Shown one piece after another: positions 1 to 10,780 of a stretch of DNA of 64,000 nt. Every line of letters starts with the position of its first letter. Within the stretch, counting starts at the first letter, position 1. The position numbers were made by a program, and so were the translations under genes. The stretch covers positions 211,076,863 through 211,140,862 of the forward strand of contig RSEF01000001.1 of assembly GCA_003993805.1 (NCBI GenBank). The letters are read 5' to 3'. Under the pieces are notes generated by a model that saw nothing but the letters and a program-made list of their open reading frames with translations, was not told the DNA's origin and did not search any database. This DNA comes from Himantopus leucocephalus (lineage: Eukaryota; Chordata; Aves; Charadriiformes; Recurvirostridae).

Positions 1-500
1 TTGTCAGGGAGGTGACAGGACAAATGAAAGTGGCATCACTCACCCCACTGCGAAGTAAAAACTTACCGCTTCTGTATTTTCTAAGAATACATACCACTTC
101 TAGCAATGAGTCTGTAACTTCTCGCTGCTGCTTGCCAGATGGTAGGAACCAGCAGACGCCGAGTTTGTTCCCTTGTGGTCAAACACACTGCCATACGGCC
201 TGATGCAAGTTTCCTGAAAGATCCCCAGGACGGCTCCGTTACTTCTGTTAACATTTCCCAAGCTCCTGGTACGACGCTGAGGTTTTCCACTGGAACCACC
301 TGGCACGTTTTCAGAGTCTTCTATGAGCGATGAAGTTACTCAATCCCTTCTTATTTTCTCGAAGCCTTTGTATCGGTCACTTGTCCTGAGTGTCTGTGGG
401 CTATGTCCTGTACTTGAACTAATTGCATAAAAAGGATTATTTCCTTTTCTTTATGCTTGTTATTATTTTCATCCTTCACGAGCCATTTCTTCTGTTTCAG
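1..500 (+). other. MAML2: MAML2 intron 2, 3' end
   Basis: This stretch precedes MAML2 exon 3 and ends in a pyrimidine-rich tract followed by CAG at 498-500, a normal splice acceptor. I see no conserved coding signal in it; the short open frames on both strands overlap one another and look like chance. The large glutamine-rich exon 2 known from MAML2 is not in the window. Confidence 0.85.
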
Positions 501-704
501 GATCAACACTCTGTGGTAGGCCAGGGAGCTGGCCCCACTCCAAGCTCCAGTTCTTGCTCAAATCCAAACACTGGAAGTGGTTACATGAACTCATCCCAGC
601 AATCAATGTTGAATCAGCAACTGATGGAAAAGAAACAGGCTCTGCAACGGCAAATGATGGAGCAAAAACAACTCCTTCTACAGCAGCAGATGTTGGCAGA
701 AGCT
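501..704 (+). CDS. MAML2: MAML2 exon 3 (mastermind-like transcriptional co-activator 2, partial)
   Basis: MAML2 is a nuclear scaffold that binds the Notch intracellular domain-RBPJ complex and recruits p300/CBP to switch on Notch targets. This exon is 204 nt (68 codons, phase 0 at both ends). It starts after a TTTCAG acceptor and ends at a GTAAGT donor at 705. It encodes DQHSVVGQGAGPTPSSSSCS, then a stretch rich in N, S and G, and then a Q/M/K-rich segment with LMEKKQALQRQMMEQKQ and LLLQQQML. This order matches the human protein as I remember it, between the polyglutamine-rich exon 2 and the C-terminal exon. The N-terminal basic helix that contacts RBPJ-Notch is encoded upstream of the window. 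The identification rests on continuous similarity that carries on into exons 4 and 5. Confidence 0.95.
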
Positions 705-3700
705 GTAAGTTTTCTAATTCCTTATATTACATGGAAAAGATTGTCACAGAAACAATAGAAAAGAAAGCTAAGACAGGGGGAAGAAAGCCCCCAAACCTTC
801 GAGGTCATTTTGGCAATGCCGAGACCTTCTAGAGTGTGCCTCGTATTTTTCAGCACTTTGCTAAGCCCTTTTGAAACCTTCTTCAGTTTATATGAAACAA
901 CTCAAGTATCTGAGCTACTGTGGTTTCGTTATGAGAACAGTCTCAGCATATGCTTAATTTGAGGCATATGATTCTTGTCAGTGGTTTTCTTGGCGAGATA
1001 AGCTAAGGTGCACTGCTAGGTTACTTCGACCACAGAGGAAAGTTGACTTCCAGGCTCTGCAGCCTAGGCAGCACGGTATGAAGTGCCTGTGTGTAAACAA
1101 GGATGAGGTACATCGATTTTAGTGTTCAATACGAGTTTGTGTGCTTGGCTGGGATCATACATGAGTCCTCCTTTCTCTTTTTTTCTTTTTGCATTTCCAG
1201 ATATTTGTAGCCAGTTCTTTTCTCTCCCCTGGTGTGTAAGAGACCAGTTCAGAGTTCCTGGTCATTTTATGAGGCATGGGGGATATTTATGGTCTTGTTG
1301 GCAGTGATAAGTGCTAGAACCCACTAGTTTAGTTCCACTAAACTGGTATTGCCATTGCTATTGCATGAACTGAGTCAGCTGAAGGTGCTTGGTGGCCCAT
1401 GACCCACGGCCAGTGCAACGAGGGGGAGTCCCAGCTGCCCAGAGCAGTAACACATGCCCTCTGCATCCTCGTATTCACCGTTCCTTGGTAGTCCTGCTTG
1501 CCAGAGTACAGAGAAGAGAGAAGTCCTAGAAGAGGGACTGAGCTTGGCATGTCCTTGAGGCAGGCAAAAAGCAACAAGGGTGCCCTGCTGGGGAAGGATG
1601 GAGGTGACACCACCACCATCACCTGCGTTGCTTCCCCAGGCTGCAATGACAGCAGACCCCAAGCCCGTGGCTTATTTACCTCAACCTGCATCTCTCAGCC
1701 TACACGGCAGAGCCATTCCTGCTGGCCTGACATTCTGAATGCAAAGCTTTCTGTTCTCTATAAAGATGTAGACCCAGAAATACTGACACATTTAGTGAAT
1801 GCTATTCAGTAATTAAAGACCGACACAGAAGTGGAAAAACATTCATGGTTTTGTGAGGATGTTTTCAAAACAAAAATGATTCAGTTTTTTATAGAGAATA
1901 TCTTTTTTTTTTGCAAGTTTATTTCCATTCCAAAAATACAATTAGAAAGCTTAAGTTTGAAATTAAGGATTTCATTTGTCCTATAAGGGAAATATTTGCT
2001 GACTTTCTAATTTATGCAGAGGAAAACTGAAGTTTCAAGTCAGCTCTACATGCTGCAGTTTTCTGTCAGAATTTTTAGCAGAACAAAATGTTAATTGCTC
2101 AAACAGCTCTTCTTCAAAATCAATAAGATAGAAATTAAAATCACTCTACAGAATGTGTTTTTTTGATCAGCTTGCCTTTGCTTTTGTATCGTGTACACAG
2201 AAATACACACAAAGCCTGCCGACAGTTTTTACATGTCTTCCAGGGATTTCCTGGGAGATAACTTGTCTTTCTTCTTCACAAGGGTTCAGGTCAAGCGGTA
2301 TGTTAAAATAAGCCTTATAAATCTTAATCAGGTCCCTCTCTCTCAGAGTGCATTACGGAAATGCCTAAACACCACAAGAAAGGTTCTTCTCCCAGTGTTT
2401 TAAAGCGCTCCTGGCAGAAGAAAAAACAGATTTTTCATGAGAAGGTCCATTTGCATGCTCTTTTCAGGCAGAAGATCCCCAAATTACTCTGATGGACATC
2501 CATCACCAGCCAGGGCCCGACTCTTTTTCAAGCATTCTGGCAGCCGAACAGGAAACCCAGGCACATTGCAGAAAAGGGGTGAAGCCTGCCCAGCAGCTGC
2601 CCAGTAAGCACAGCTCCAGAAGGCACCTGTGCACCAGCAATGACTTACCAGTGACTGAGGTGGTCAAACCCACATTTTCCTGCTGTGGGGCCACGTATCC
2701 CAAGCAGTCATTGATCATGGGTGGGCAGTAGCACTCTGGAGGCATCAAGTCTCACTGACGCTGATGAGACATTTGGCATTGACTCCGGTGCCTGTGCTTT
2801 CCAGATATTGATGAACACAGGGCGGTTAGTCAGATTTCAGTTCGAGGACTTGGATTTCTATCTTGTCTTCACCACAGGTGTCCCTGCAGGCCCAAAACAA
2901 AAAAAAATCTCCCCTACTAATCTGCTCTTTCTGCTTGCACTCCCAGTGTGAGAGGAAAGACAGCACCACGTACGTGTACAGGGAAGCACGGGGCGATGGT
3001 GAGTGGCTCAGCACCGTCCTTGCTAAACCCTGGCCATGTTTCCTCCTGGTGAGGAGAGGCACGGGGAGGACAAAGTAATGTGTTTTGTTTTGTGGGAGCT
3101 TCTCTGGTGCAGGAGGAAGGAGAGAGTGAGGGATGGGCACGGCTGCGGATGGGGATGACTAGCTGAAATCCTCTTTGCCAGCTGTGCATGCTGCAAGGGC
3201 TGGGTGAAATGGGCTGATGACCATTGATGCAGCCAAGGGGCAGGTGTGGACCTTGCAGTTCTGGACCCTTGTTGCTCCCCAGCTGCATCCTGGCTGTGTG
3301 TTTGGGTTGGACCTGCGTGTTTGATCTGCCCCTGTGCTTTCTCTGAAAATAAACCCATCTGCACAAACAGCGTAGAAGCCATGAAGAACCATCAGGCTCC
3401 TCTGTCTGATGAACATGGTGAGCAAGACGGTGCAGACATTAGGACACTTTGTACTACAGTGCAGACATGGCCAATGTTCACAGAGGCTGAGCAACTCTCA
3501 GTGATTTTAGGGAAAGTTAGACCAGACTCAAACACAATACAACCAGCAGAAAGGTTTCCATACAGCCTTCAGTGGGTGATGGCACAGGTTCACAGCTGCC
3601 TCTCCTGTCGACCAAACAAGGTGAAAGGAAGGAACACTTACGCTTTGTACATACTGAGAAAAGAAAGAGGCAGACAAAACACAGAGCCAGGAAAGCATAA

Positions 3701-3739
3701 AGAAAAGCAAATTAATATATTTCTACTTTAATCCTCTAG
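705..3739 (+). other. MAML2: MAML2 intron 3
   Basis: This 3.0-kb intron runs from a GTAAGT donor at 705 to a pyrimidine-rich acceptor ending in CTAG at 3736-3739. No interspersed repeat or RNA gene was recognised. An open frame of 161 codons at 3246-3731 on the + strand runs up to the acceptor, but it has no recognisable domain and looks like chance. Confidence 0.8.
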
Positions 3740-3851
3740 GAGAAAATTACTCCGCAAGATCAGCTGAACAGACACTTGACACGACCACCACCAGATTATA
3801 AAGACCAAAGAAGGAATGTGGTCAACATGCAACAAGCAAACCAATATCCTG
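3740..3851 (+). CDS. MAML2: MAML2 exon 4 (partial CDS)
   Basis: This 112-nt exon is phase 0 at its start and ends after the first base of a glycine codon (phase 1). The donor at 3852 is GTAAGT. It encodes EKITPQDQLNRHLTRPPPDY followed by KDQRRNVVNMQQANQYP. The run RHLTRPPPDYKDQRRNV is a signature shared with human MAML2. The exon joins exon 3 in frame (QQQMLAEA then EKITPQ) and exon 5 in frame (QYP, then a split G, then GSPA). A long TTCC microsatellite begins 29 nt past the donor. Confidence 0.95.
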
Positions 3852-3880
3852 GTAAGTGCCCATTGGCTAAATGAAACTGT

Positions 3881-3936
3881 TTCCTTCCTTCCTTCCTTCC
3901 TTCCTTCCTTCCTTCCTTCCTTCCTTCCTTCCTTCC
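3881..3936 (+). repeat. (TTCC)14 microsatellite
   Basis: There are 14 uninterrupted TTCC units (56 nt), beginning 29 nt downstream of the exon 4 donor. The tract is directly followed by AG at 3937-3938, so it forms a long polypyrimidine-AG string resembling a splice acceptor. Confidence 0.98.
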
Positions 3937-6761
3937 AGTTGGAACATCACGCAGAAGAGCCATGCCTGCACTGATGACCGGGGACTGATTTTCTGGGTGT
4001 CCACTTAAATCACCGCAGAGGAGTGGGTGGTGGCTGCTGCTTTCCTATGCTATTTACCTTACTGTCCCCCGCCACCGAGAAGTGCTGATGTATGATCTGG
4101 AGAACCAGCTGGTGGTTCATCCAGGCTGATGCTGCATATCTCACACATGGGGAAGGAGGGGCTGGTACCCCTCCCATTGGCTCTGCCTGGGGCAGATGTG
4201 CACCCAGACACTTGATACAGAGGTGTCCTCTTGATGATGCAACCTCACTCCATCCAGATGCTTCTCCCGTGTTACATGGTATATCTTGCTTCAGAGACTG
4301 AGATGAGAACCATCACGCCCTTCGAATGGCAGCTAACGTACAGCATGAGGACCCTCATACTGATGAGTACCTCGCGTGACACCATCATGGGCAACCAAAG
4401 CCACCATCTGACCTTTTGGTCTCTTTAATATGCCACGGTCATGGCCTCAGCGCCGCTCTACAAGCAGCATTTCAACAAGTCAAACAGTACAGTGAAAGCC
4501 CCCGCTTTCAGCCAGAACTGCCCAGGGCAGAAAGTGCCCAACGCTTCAGGACTAGTCCTTGTTTCAGCTCTTGTGCCCTCAGCTCCTTGGAGAGTCTAGT
4601 TTTGAGAGCATGGCACTGCCAGTTTGGCTTTTCATGCTGGTTAACCTTGCTGGTTAGCTGGAGGCTGCTCTGAGAGCAAAAGCAGAGTAAGGAAAAGATG
4701 CTGGCAAGAGAGAGGAGGTGGGGCAAAATGCAGCAGATGGGATCAAAGGATGTTCTTTATATTGCAAAACGTCTGTGCATTTACATATAAAAAGGATCCT
4801 TTATCTTCTAGTATAACTTTGTATACAACACTGAGGGAAAAAAAAGATGGTTTGGTTAGTTTGTTTTTCCATAACTGTTGGCTCTGCAGATTCAGCCAGA
4901 GATCTGAGTCTTTCCTTAGTACCTCTCCTTTCTAGCAAAACTTTTTCTATTACGATTTTAACAAGTTCCCAAGCGCAGCTCGCTCACATGCCATGGCACC
5001 AACAGCCCAGCTGTGCGTGGAGGAGCCAGGTTGGGCTGCTCAGGCAACGTTCATGCACTCCTTTGCTTTGTTTACAAGTTCTAGCAGCGATAAGCCTGCT
5101 GCAGTCTGGGAACTGCTGCTTTCTAATGGGCCTGAGTGTTTATCATCTTCAGTAAATTTGCACAAGCGTCACTGATGCCAGCGTAATAACCCATGGTGAG
5201 GGCAATGCCACAGGGCAGAGAGAGCCCTGCTTGCTGGCTTGGCACCTCCTGCACTCATAAAACAAATGCATTGGCAACCCCAGCAGTTTGCCGGGGAATC
5301 CTGTGAGTTGGTGTGTTGTTTAAAGGCTCATTCCTGGAATCAAATGATTAACTGAGATTCTTGGCTTTTACTTAAAAACAATCCATTTCTAGCCTGAGAG
5401 AGAAAATGGAAATGACTGCGGCCACATCTGTGAAAGGCTCCAAAATAAGTAGATCGCCATTGTTATGTGGCTCTTCTCATTCTTAATCTGACGGACTCTT
5501 TGCCAATCTCGTGGTATTTGGAGTCCCATCTCCTGGGTTTGAAACATGTGGGATTGGCAGCAGTTGTCCATTCAAATCTCAAGTCCCCGCTGAGTGAGCC
5601 CAGGGAGGAGAGCAGCATTTCAGGCGAGCCTGGGAGAAAGGGCTGTGCTGGGAGCTCGCAGCAAAGCTACCAGATGGAGCGATTAGGAAACTCTTGCATA
5701 AGGGAGTAACAGCAGGGAATCGGTTCCCTTTTTCTGGGAATAGCTTTGCTCAGGTCAGGGAAGAAGAGACAAAGTTAAATAAAATAATATAGGGGCTTGG
5801 AGACACATGGTTAAGCGTTGTATTCCTCTATGCTTTTCCCCGTGGTGCCATGTCACGGAAAGAAACCCCCAAGAGGAGAGCAGGTGAATCGGGCAGTGAA
5901 GGCGTTTCTCTGAATCGCCGCAGCCCGGGGTGCCCAGCTGCTGTACGCAGCGCTGCCGGGCAAGACATTTCTTCCCATCTGGAAGAAATCAGAATGGAAA
6001 ATATTTGCGTTAAAAATAAAATTACCAAAATAGCAACACAAAGAAAGAGGAAGCTTCATCTTCTGCACAAGTACAACCCATGTCCCGACCACTTGTGCTC
6101 TTTAAAGAGCGTGGCATTTGCAGGAGCAGTGGGATGGTAGCCCTGGGGCTGCTCAACAGCTGGCAGGGTCACCCCTGGGGGGGTTTTGTCCCAGCGGCAA
6201 GTGAAGGGACTCCATAAACTTGTAGTTCAGCTGGAGGGAGACAACTAGCTCTCCCCAGTTCCAGGTCTTTTGAAATGCCACCAATTTCTTTGCCATTCCT
6301 CCACTTTAGTAGTGGCATAAGGGAGCAAAGAATCAGAGCCCCCATCTCTATCACCCCTGCAAGAAGATGTTACAGTATTTCCAAAAAGCAGTGAGAAATC
6401 CAGAACCCGCTAGCAAAGCCAAAGACAGGGCTAATCATGAGGTTGCCTGCTGAGAACTGATTTTCTCCTCTTCATTTCTAGAGCTAAATTCAGTTAGGGG
6501 GCTCCCTGGGAGACATGGAGAAGAATCTGATTGTCCCTGTAGGGGTAAAACCAGATGAACTCCTCACAGCATCTCCCGTCCTAGGAACTGCCTAGCTCGG
6601 GGACTGAATTTAGGTGCTTCAGTTAGGACAACGTAATTGTTAGGACAATTAGATTCTCTATAGTCAAGTATCTCCGCTTAGAGACAGTTTGTGGAAAAGC
6701 CTGCTTTCCAGGATAAGATGAGCTTCTTAACTTAGGTATCTATGTTTATATAGATATAAAA

Positions 6762-6931
6762 GAGAAGCTGTGGATGCCCCATCCCTAGAAGTGTTCAAGG
6801 CCAGGTTCGATGGGGCTTTGAGCAACCTGGTCTAGGGGAAGGTGTCCCTGTCCATGGCAGGGGGGGTGGAACTAGATGATCTTCAAGGTCTCTTCCAACC
6901 CAAACCATTCTATGATTCGTTGATTCTATAA
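6762..6931 (+). mobile_element. CR1 LINE 3' end, sense
   Basis: This is a truncated CR1 3' terminus. It contains the family hallmarks GTGGATGCCCCATCCCTAGA, then a GAGCAACCTGGTCTAG block and a GGAACTAGATGATCTTCAAG block. It closes with repeated ATTCTATGATTC-type units at about 6907-6930, the typical CR1 terminal repeats. It is 5'-truncated and non-coding. CR1 is the dominant LINE of birds. Confidence 0.9.
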
Positions 6932-8269
6932 TATTGATTTGGAACATGCAGCTCTGGTTGTGAAGTCACACTCAGTGTTAACAATGATTTGGGAAGAGAT
7001 TATTTCGAAGTACTTAAGGAAAAAAGGAATCCTTTGCATCCATTACTAAATGGAAATAGCATATGAATAAGAATAATGCAGAAAAGGCAGAAATATATGA
7101 TTTTTTTTTCTTCTGTTCTAGTGTGAGGTAACCTAACATCACTATGGTGAAATTTCAACAAGAACAGTATATTAAACAGCTGTTCCTAAACATAGACTTT
7201 TTAAATATGTATGCGCGTGATTTGTCTTCAAGAGTTTTAAAAGAGCTGGCTGAGAGGGTCTCCAAATTCGTAATGTCACTTTTTATTTAGTCTGGAAACT
7301 CCAAGGAAGACTGCTAATGCCATGACAAAAACTAAAAGAGTAAGTAGGTAATAGCAGCCCTAGTGACCTAATGCAGAGCTCAGCAAAAGTACTGGGGAGC
7401 TGATATAGCCTGAATAATAAAGAATTTAGGAACGGGTATATAATTATTGTCAGGCAACATGGACTGATGTAAATTAATCTTTTCAAATTAGCATGGTATT
7501 TTTTTCAACAAAACCACAACTTTGGTTGATAAAGGTAGTAGTTGTTCAGATAACGTCCTTTAAAGCATCTGACTTCATACCGCCTATTTTGGTTAAGAAA
7601 CCAGAGTGATACAAAATTAACGTAGCACATAAGGAAATGGCTGATAGTTCTCCACGTCACTGTAAGTAGGCTGTGTGATTGCAACTGAAAGGACAAGCAC
7701 GGTCTGAGATGATGCTGAACAAGAAAAAAAAGCTTCCTTTACATCCATGTTGGAGATGTGCAAGAGCTGTTACTGTGACCAGTTGTGATGTACAGCCTTG
7801 AAATCAAACTATCAAGTTCTGTAGAAATCTTAGAAGGACCAAAGGACTGACAAACATGCCACACACTGAGACTGATGTATGTGAAGAACACTGCAGGCAT
7901 GATCAGTCTTGAAGCACCTGTGTGGCACCACTGATGATGGACCAACTAATACAATTAATTACACAAACTAATATATAATAAGATTTGATGATGAAGTCAA
8001 AGTTACTCAAATTCAGTCTGGTTTTGTCATACGTATGAAGGATCAAACCAAGGCAGTGTCCCATGTCCACCAATTGCTACTGGTTGCTACCTGTGAAATA
8101 GTAAAGCTCCAGGGCTGTATTCCTCCATTCCTCCTCTGGAAGAGGCTCAGGGAATTCCCGAAATGTGGTGGTACCTTGGTGGCAAGCCCATTCAACGATT
8201 TTTCTCACAATTTGGGAGCCACCCAAAGTGGTACAAGAATTTAGCTTGTACTGTGCCATGTACCAAAGA

Positions 8270-8350
8270 TTTCCTCGGCTGACCCACATGTTGTGTGAAG
8301 AAACATCTTTCGTTTGCCTTGAACCTGACTTCTGCTAGCCGCCCTTCTTG
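8270..8350 (-). mobile_element. Degenerate old CR1-like fragment, antisense
   Basis: Read on the - strand, this segment gives a gcagaagtcaggttcaagg then ttcttcacacaacatgtgg pattern that resembles the 3' part of an ancient CR1 subfamily shared by turtles, crocodilians and birds. Similarity outside this core is too weak for me to set boundaries. The element may extend to about 8040. The assignment is from memory of the family and is tentative. Confidence 0.4.
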
Positions 8351-9226
8351 TAGGGCTTCTACTGGAAGTGACAGTAACAAAGGGAATTAAGCTGTGGAGC
8401 AGCTGGTTGTGTGCAGAGAGGGGTTCTCCACAGTGGAGAACCTGTGTTTACACTGGCTAGACTGGCTGCATTCGGAAAACATTTGGTCTTCTTCAACCAG
8501 TCTCTCAGGGCTTAATCCAGAGCCTCGCACTGCATAAGCAATCAGCCTACATTGCATAAATGACTTATTGTGGCCTCAAAATACAGACTATGTAGCTGCA
8601 AATCTGCCACAGAAGTGAGCTAGTGTCAAGGTCTGGAGGCTGAAGAGAAGAGAAACGTCTCTTCTTGTGATTCACTGGCAGATGTCAGATAGCAGAAAAT
8701 CCTCCACTGGGCAGAATTAGCCATGAAGGGTAGATTTGTGCCAATTCGTAACTTCTAGTTTTCTGATGCACAGAAGGTGATGTTCATGTGCAGCAAATGT
8801 CTGTACATCAGGTATTATGTGTGTCCCCTCATGGGCAAGTCAGCTTCTGCAGGGGCAAATGGCCATAGCCCAGCTGGAAATAGAGCTTAGAAGGGGCACC
8901 TGGGTGGCACTTGCCAGGTACAGCACTGAGCCATGTCCCCGTGCCTGCTTGGCCAACACGCCGGAGGACAAGCAGGTCACAGACTGGGCTGAGCTGCTCT
9001 CCCAGCACCAGGCTGGGAGGGAGGCTCTGAGTGCTGCAAATGTGTGAGATGCAGTCTTGGTTCCTACTGTCATCTGGGACAGGCATTTCCAGAAGGGGTA
9101 GATGTCACTGCTGTAGGTTTAGAAAGGTGGAAAAGGGGCCAGGTGATGGTGCCTATCACTGTCTGTTGTCTCTAGAGGGAGCCAGGATGAGCCATGACCT
9201 GTAAGGAAGAAAAGTTCTTGATCTCC

Positions 9227-9275
9227 TCTGCCTCTGCTCACTCAGACAGANTCTGCCTCTGCTCACTTAGACAGG
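9227..9275. repeat. 24-nt direct repeat flanking a single N
   Basis: Positions 9227-9250 are repeated at 9252-9275 with two differences, and the two copies are separated only by the N at 9251. This is the pattern expected where two overlapping contigs were abutted without merging. Confidence 0.85.
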
Positions 9276-9582
9276 CTTTCTCCTGTCTGAGGTGTCTAGT
9301 GTTTCTGTAAAAAAAGGCAGAAGAGTCTTCTCTCCTGCCCAGTTGTTCTGTCTGTCCTTCCCTGCTCCAGTATTTCTCTTACAATGAACACTGGTTTTGT
9401 CTTATCTGATGTCCTTTGACTGGACGGAAAGACCCCAATGGCTTCATATAGACCAAACCACCCTTTGCACAATAGGCGTCTTTAAGGCCTTGAGCAAGTT
9501 CATGCACGTCCTCTTAAGACCAAAGTATCTTCTTCAAGAAATTCTGCTGCTAGAAAACGGGATTTTTAACCTGTTGATATTT

Positions 9583-9738
9583 GAGGAGTCTCCCACACTG
9601 GAGACATTCAAAACCTGCCTGAACGCTGTCCCGTGCAATCTGCTGTAGGTGACCCTGCTCTGGCAGGGGCCTTGGACTAGATGATCTCCAGAGGTCCCTT
9701 CCAACCCTGACCATTCTATGATACTGTGATTCTGTGAA
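9583..9738 (+). mobile_element. CR1 LINE 3' end, sense
   Basis: A 5'-truncated CR1 terminus begins with a CTGGAGACATTCAAAACCTG block. It passes through TTGGACTAGATGATCTCCAG and CCTTCCAACCCTGACCATTC, and ends in ATTCTATGATACTGTGATTC-type terminal units. It lies about 60 bp upstream of MAML2 exon 5. Confidence 0.9.
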
Positions 9739-9797
9739 TGACACCACGCATTGATGCACTCATGTTTGTTTTAACACTTTTATTTTCTCCTTTTCAG

Positions 9798-10780
9798 GTG
9801 GTTCACCAGCTGTGAGTATGAGCTCCAACAACATGTCCTTATCCAATCCAATTTCAACTCATAGCATCATGCCCCAGAGCTCCAGCCTCATGTCCACCCC
9901 AGCTGGGACCCGAATGCCTTCTGTTCCTGCCGCTCGGAGTATGGGCTGCTACGGGAACCTTCCTTGCAACCAACCAAGCGCATACAACGTGACTTCAGGA
10001 ATGAACCAAATGCAGCCACACAGAAACCAAAACCAAGTCCTGCCCAGCCAGAATAACCCCATGATGTCTCGACAGCAAACCATGACGCAGGGAAACAACG
10101 TAGCAGCTTTTGGGACGGGGTCGGTGGTCAACTCGCAGCAAGTAAGGCCAAGCTTGAACCATGGAGCCACGGGTGTCCCTGCGCAAAGGCCGGCCAATGT
10201 GATGATCACGGCTACTGCCACTGCCCAGAACTGGGCCCCGCAAGAAGCTGCAGTGAAGCAGCAGGATGCACTGAAACCTGCAGGGGTCCGTTTCCCCACT
10301 GGCACTCCATATCCTAACCAGTCTTTGCAACGCAATGTAGGCAACCAGCATTTTCCTCAGCGTGCATTGGCACCTCCTAATCAGTTAACAGCAGGAGTCC
10401 AAATGAGGCCTCCTCTAAACCAAATGCACCAGACTCTAAATGGACAATCTGCTGGCTCACTACGAGGTCTCAGCATAAGACCTAACCAGCTGAGAGGACA
10501 GACTGTGCCTACCTTGAATCAGCCAGGAACAAGTATGACACCTCCATCATCTCTGCCATCAACTAGTTTCACATCTACCAACCAAAACTCTCGGGTTTAC
10601 CAAGGCAGTGACCACGGTAATGACCTAGCATTTGACTTTCTGAACCAGCAAGGTGACAGTATAGGACCTGCGCTCAACAGTGACTCGGACTTTATAGATT
10701 CTTTACTGAAAACGGAACCTGGTAACGATGACTGGATGAAAGACATCAATCTTGATGAAATTTTGGGGAACCACTCATAA
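9798..10780 (+). CDS. MAML2: MAML2 exon 5, C-terminal coding exon with stop
   Basis: This 983-nt terminal coding segment encodes 326 residues plus the split glycine and stops with TAA at 10778-10780. It is low in complexity and rich in Q, N, S, P and M, as in all Mastermind proteins. Blocks shared with human MAML2 include MYGNLPCNQP (here GCYGNLPCNQP), VTSGMNQ, QNNPMM, SNVMIT (here ANVMITA), GVRFPTGTP, and QMRPPLNQMHQTLNGQ. The C-terminus has DFIDSLLKTEPGNDDWMKDI then NLDEILGNHS, the acidic motif typical of the MAML transactivation domain; the human protein ends NNS where this one ends NHS. Exons 3-5 together give the last 432 residues, with no frameshift or internal stop. MAML2 exons 2-5 are the portion fused to CRTC1 in human mucoepidermoid carcinoma. 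Confidence 0.97.

Larger units (their letters stand above)
3852..9797 (+). other. MAML2: MAML2 intron 4
   Basis: This 5.9-kb intron runs from a GTAAGT donor to an acceptor with a TTTTCTCCTTTTCAG tract ending at 9797. It holds the TTCC microsatellite, two CR1 3' ends in the same orientation as the gene, a degenerate reverse-oriented CR1 core, and one single-N assembly join at 9251. Nothing was recognised between about 3940 and 6760 or between 6932 and 8270. Confidence 0.8.

Noticed and set aside
3246..3731. A 161-codon open frame on the + strand just before MAML2 exon 4
   Set aside because: It lies wholly in intron 3, matches no part of MAML2 and has no domain; exon 4 begins after it in its own frame.
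7739..7945. A 68-codon - strand frame in MAML2 intron 4
   Set aside because: It matches nothing I know and does not continue into the nearby CR1-like core.
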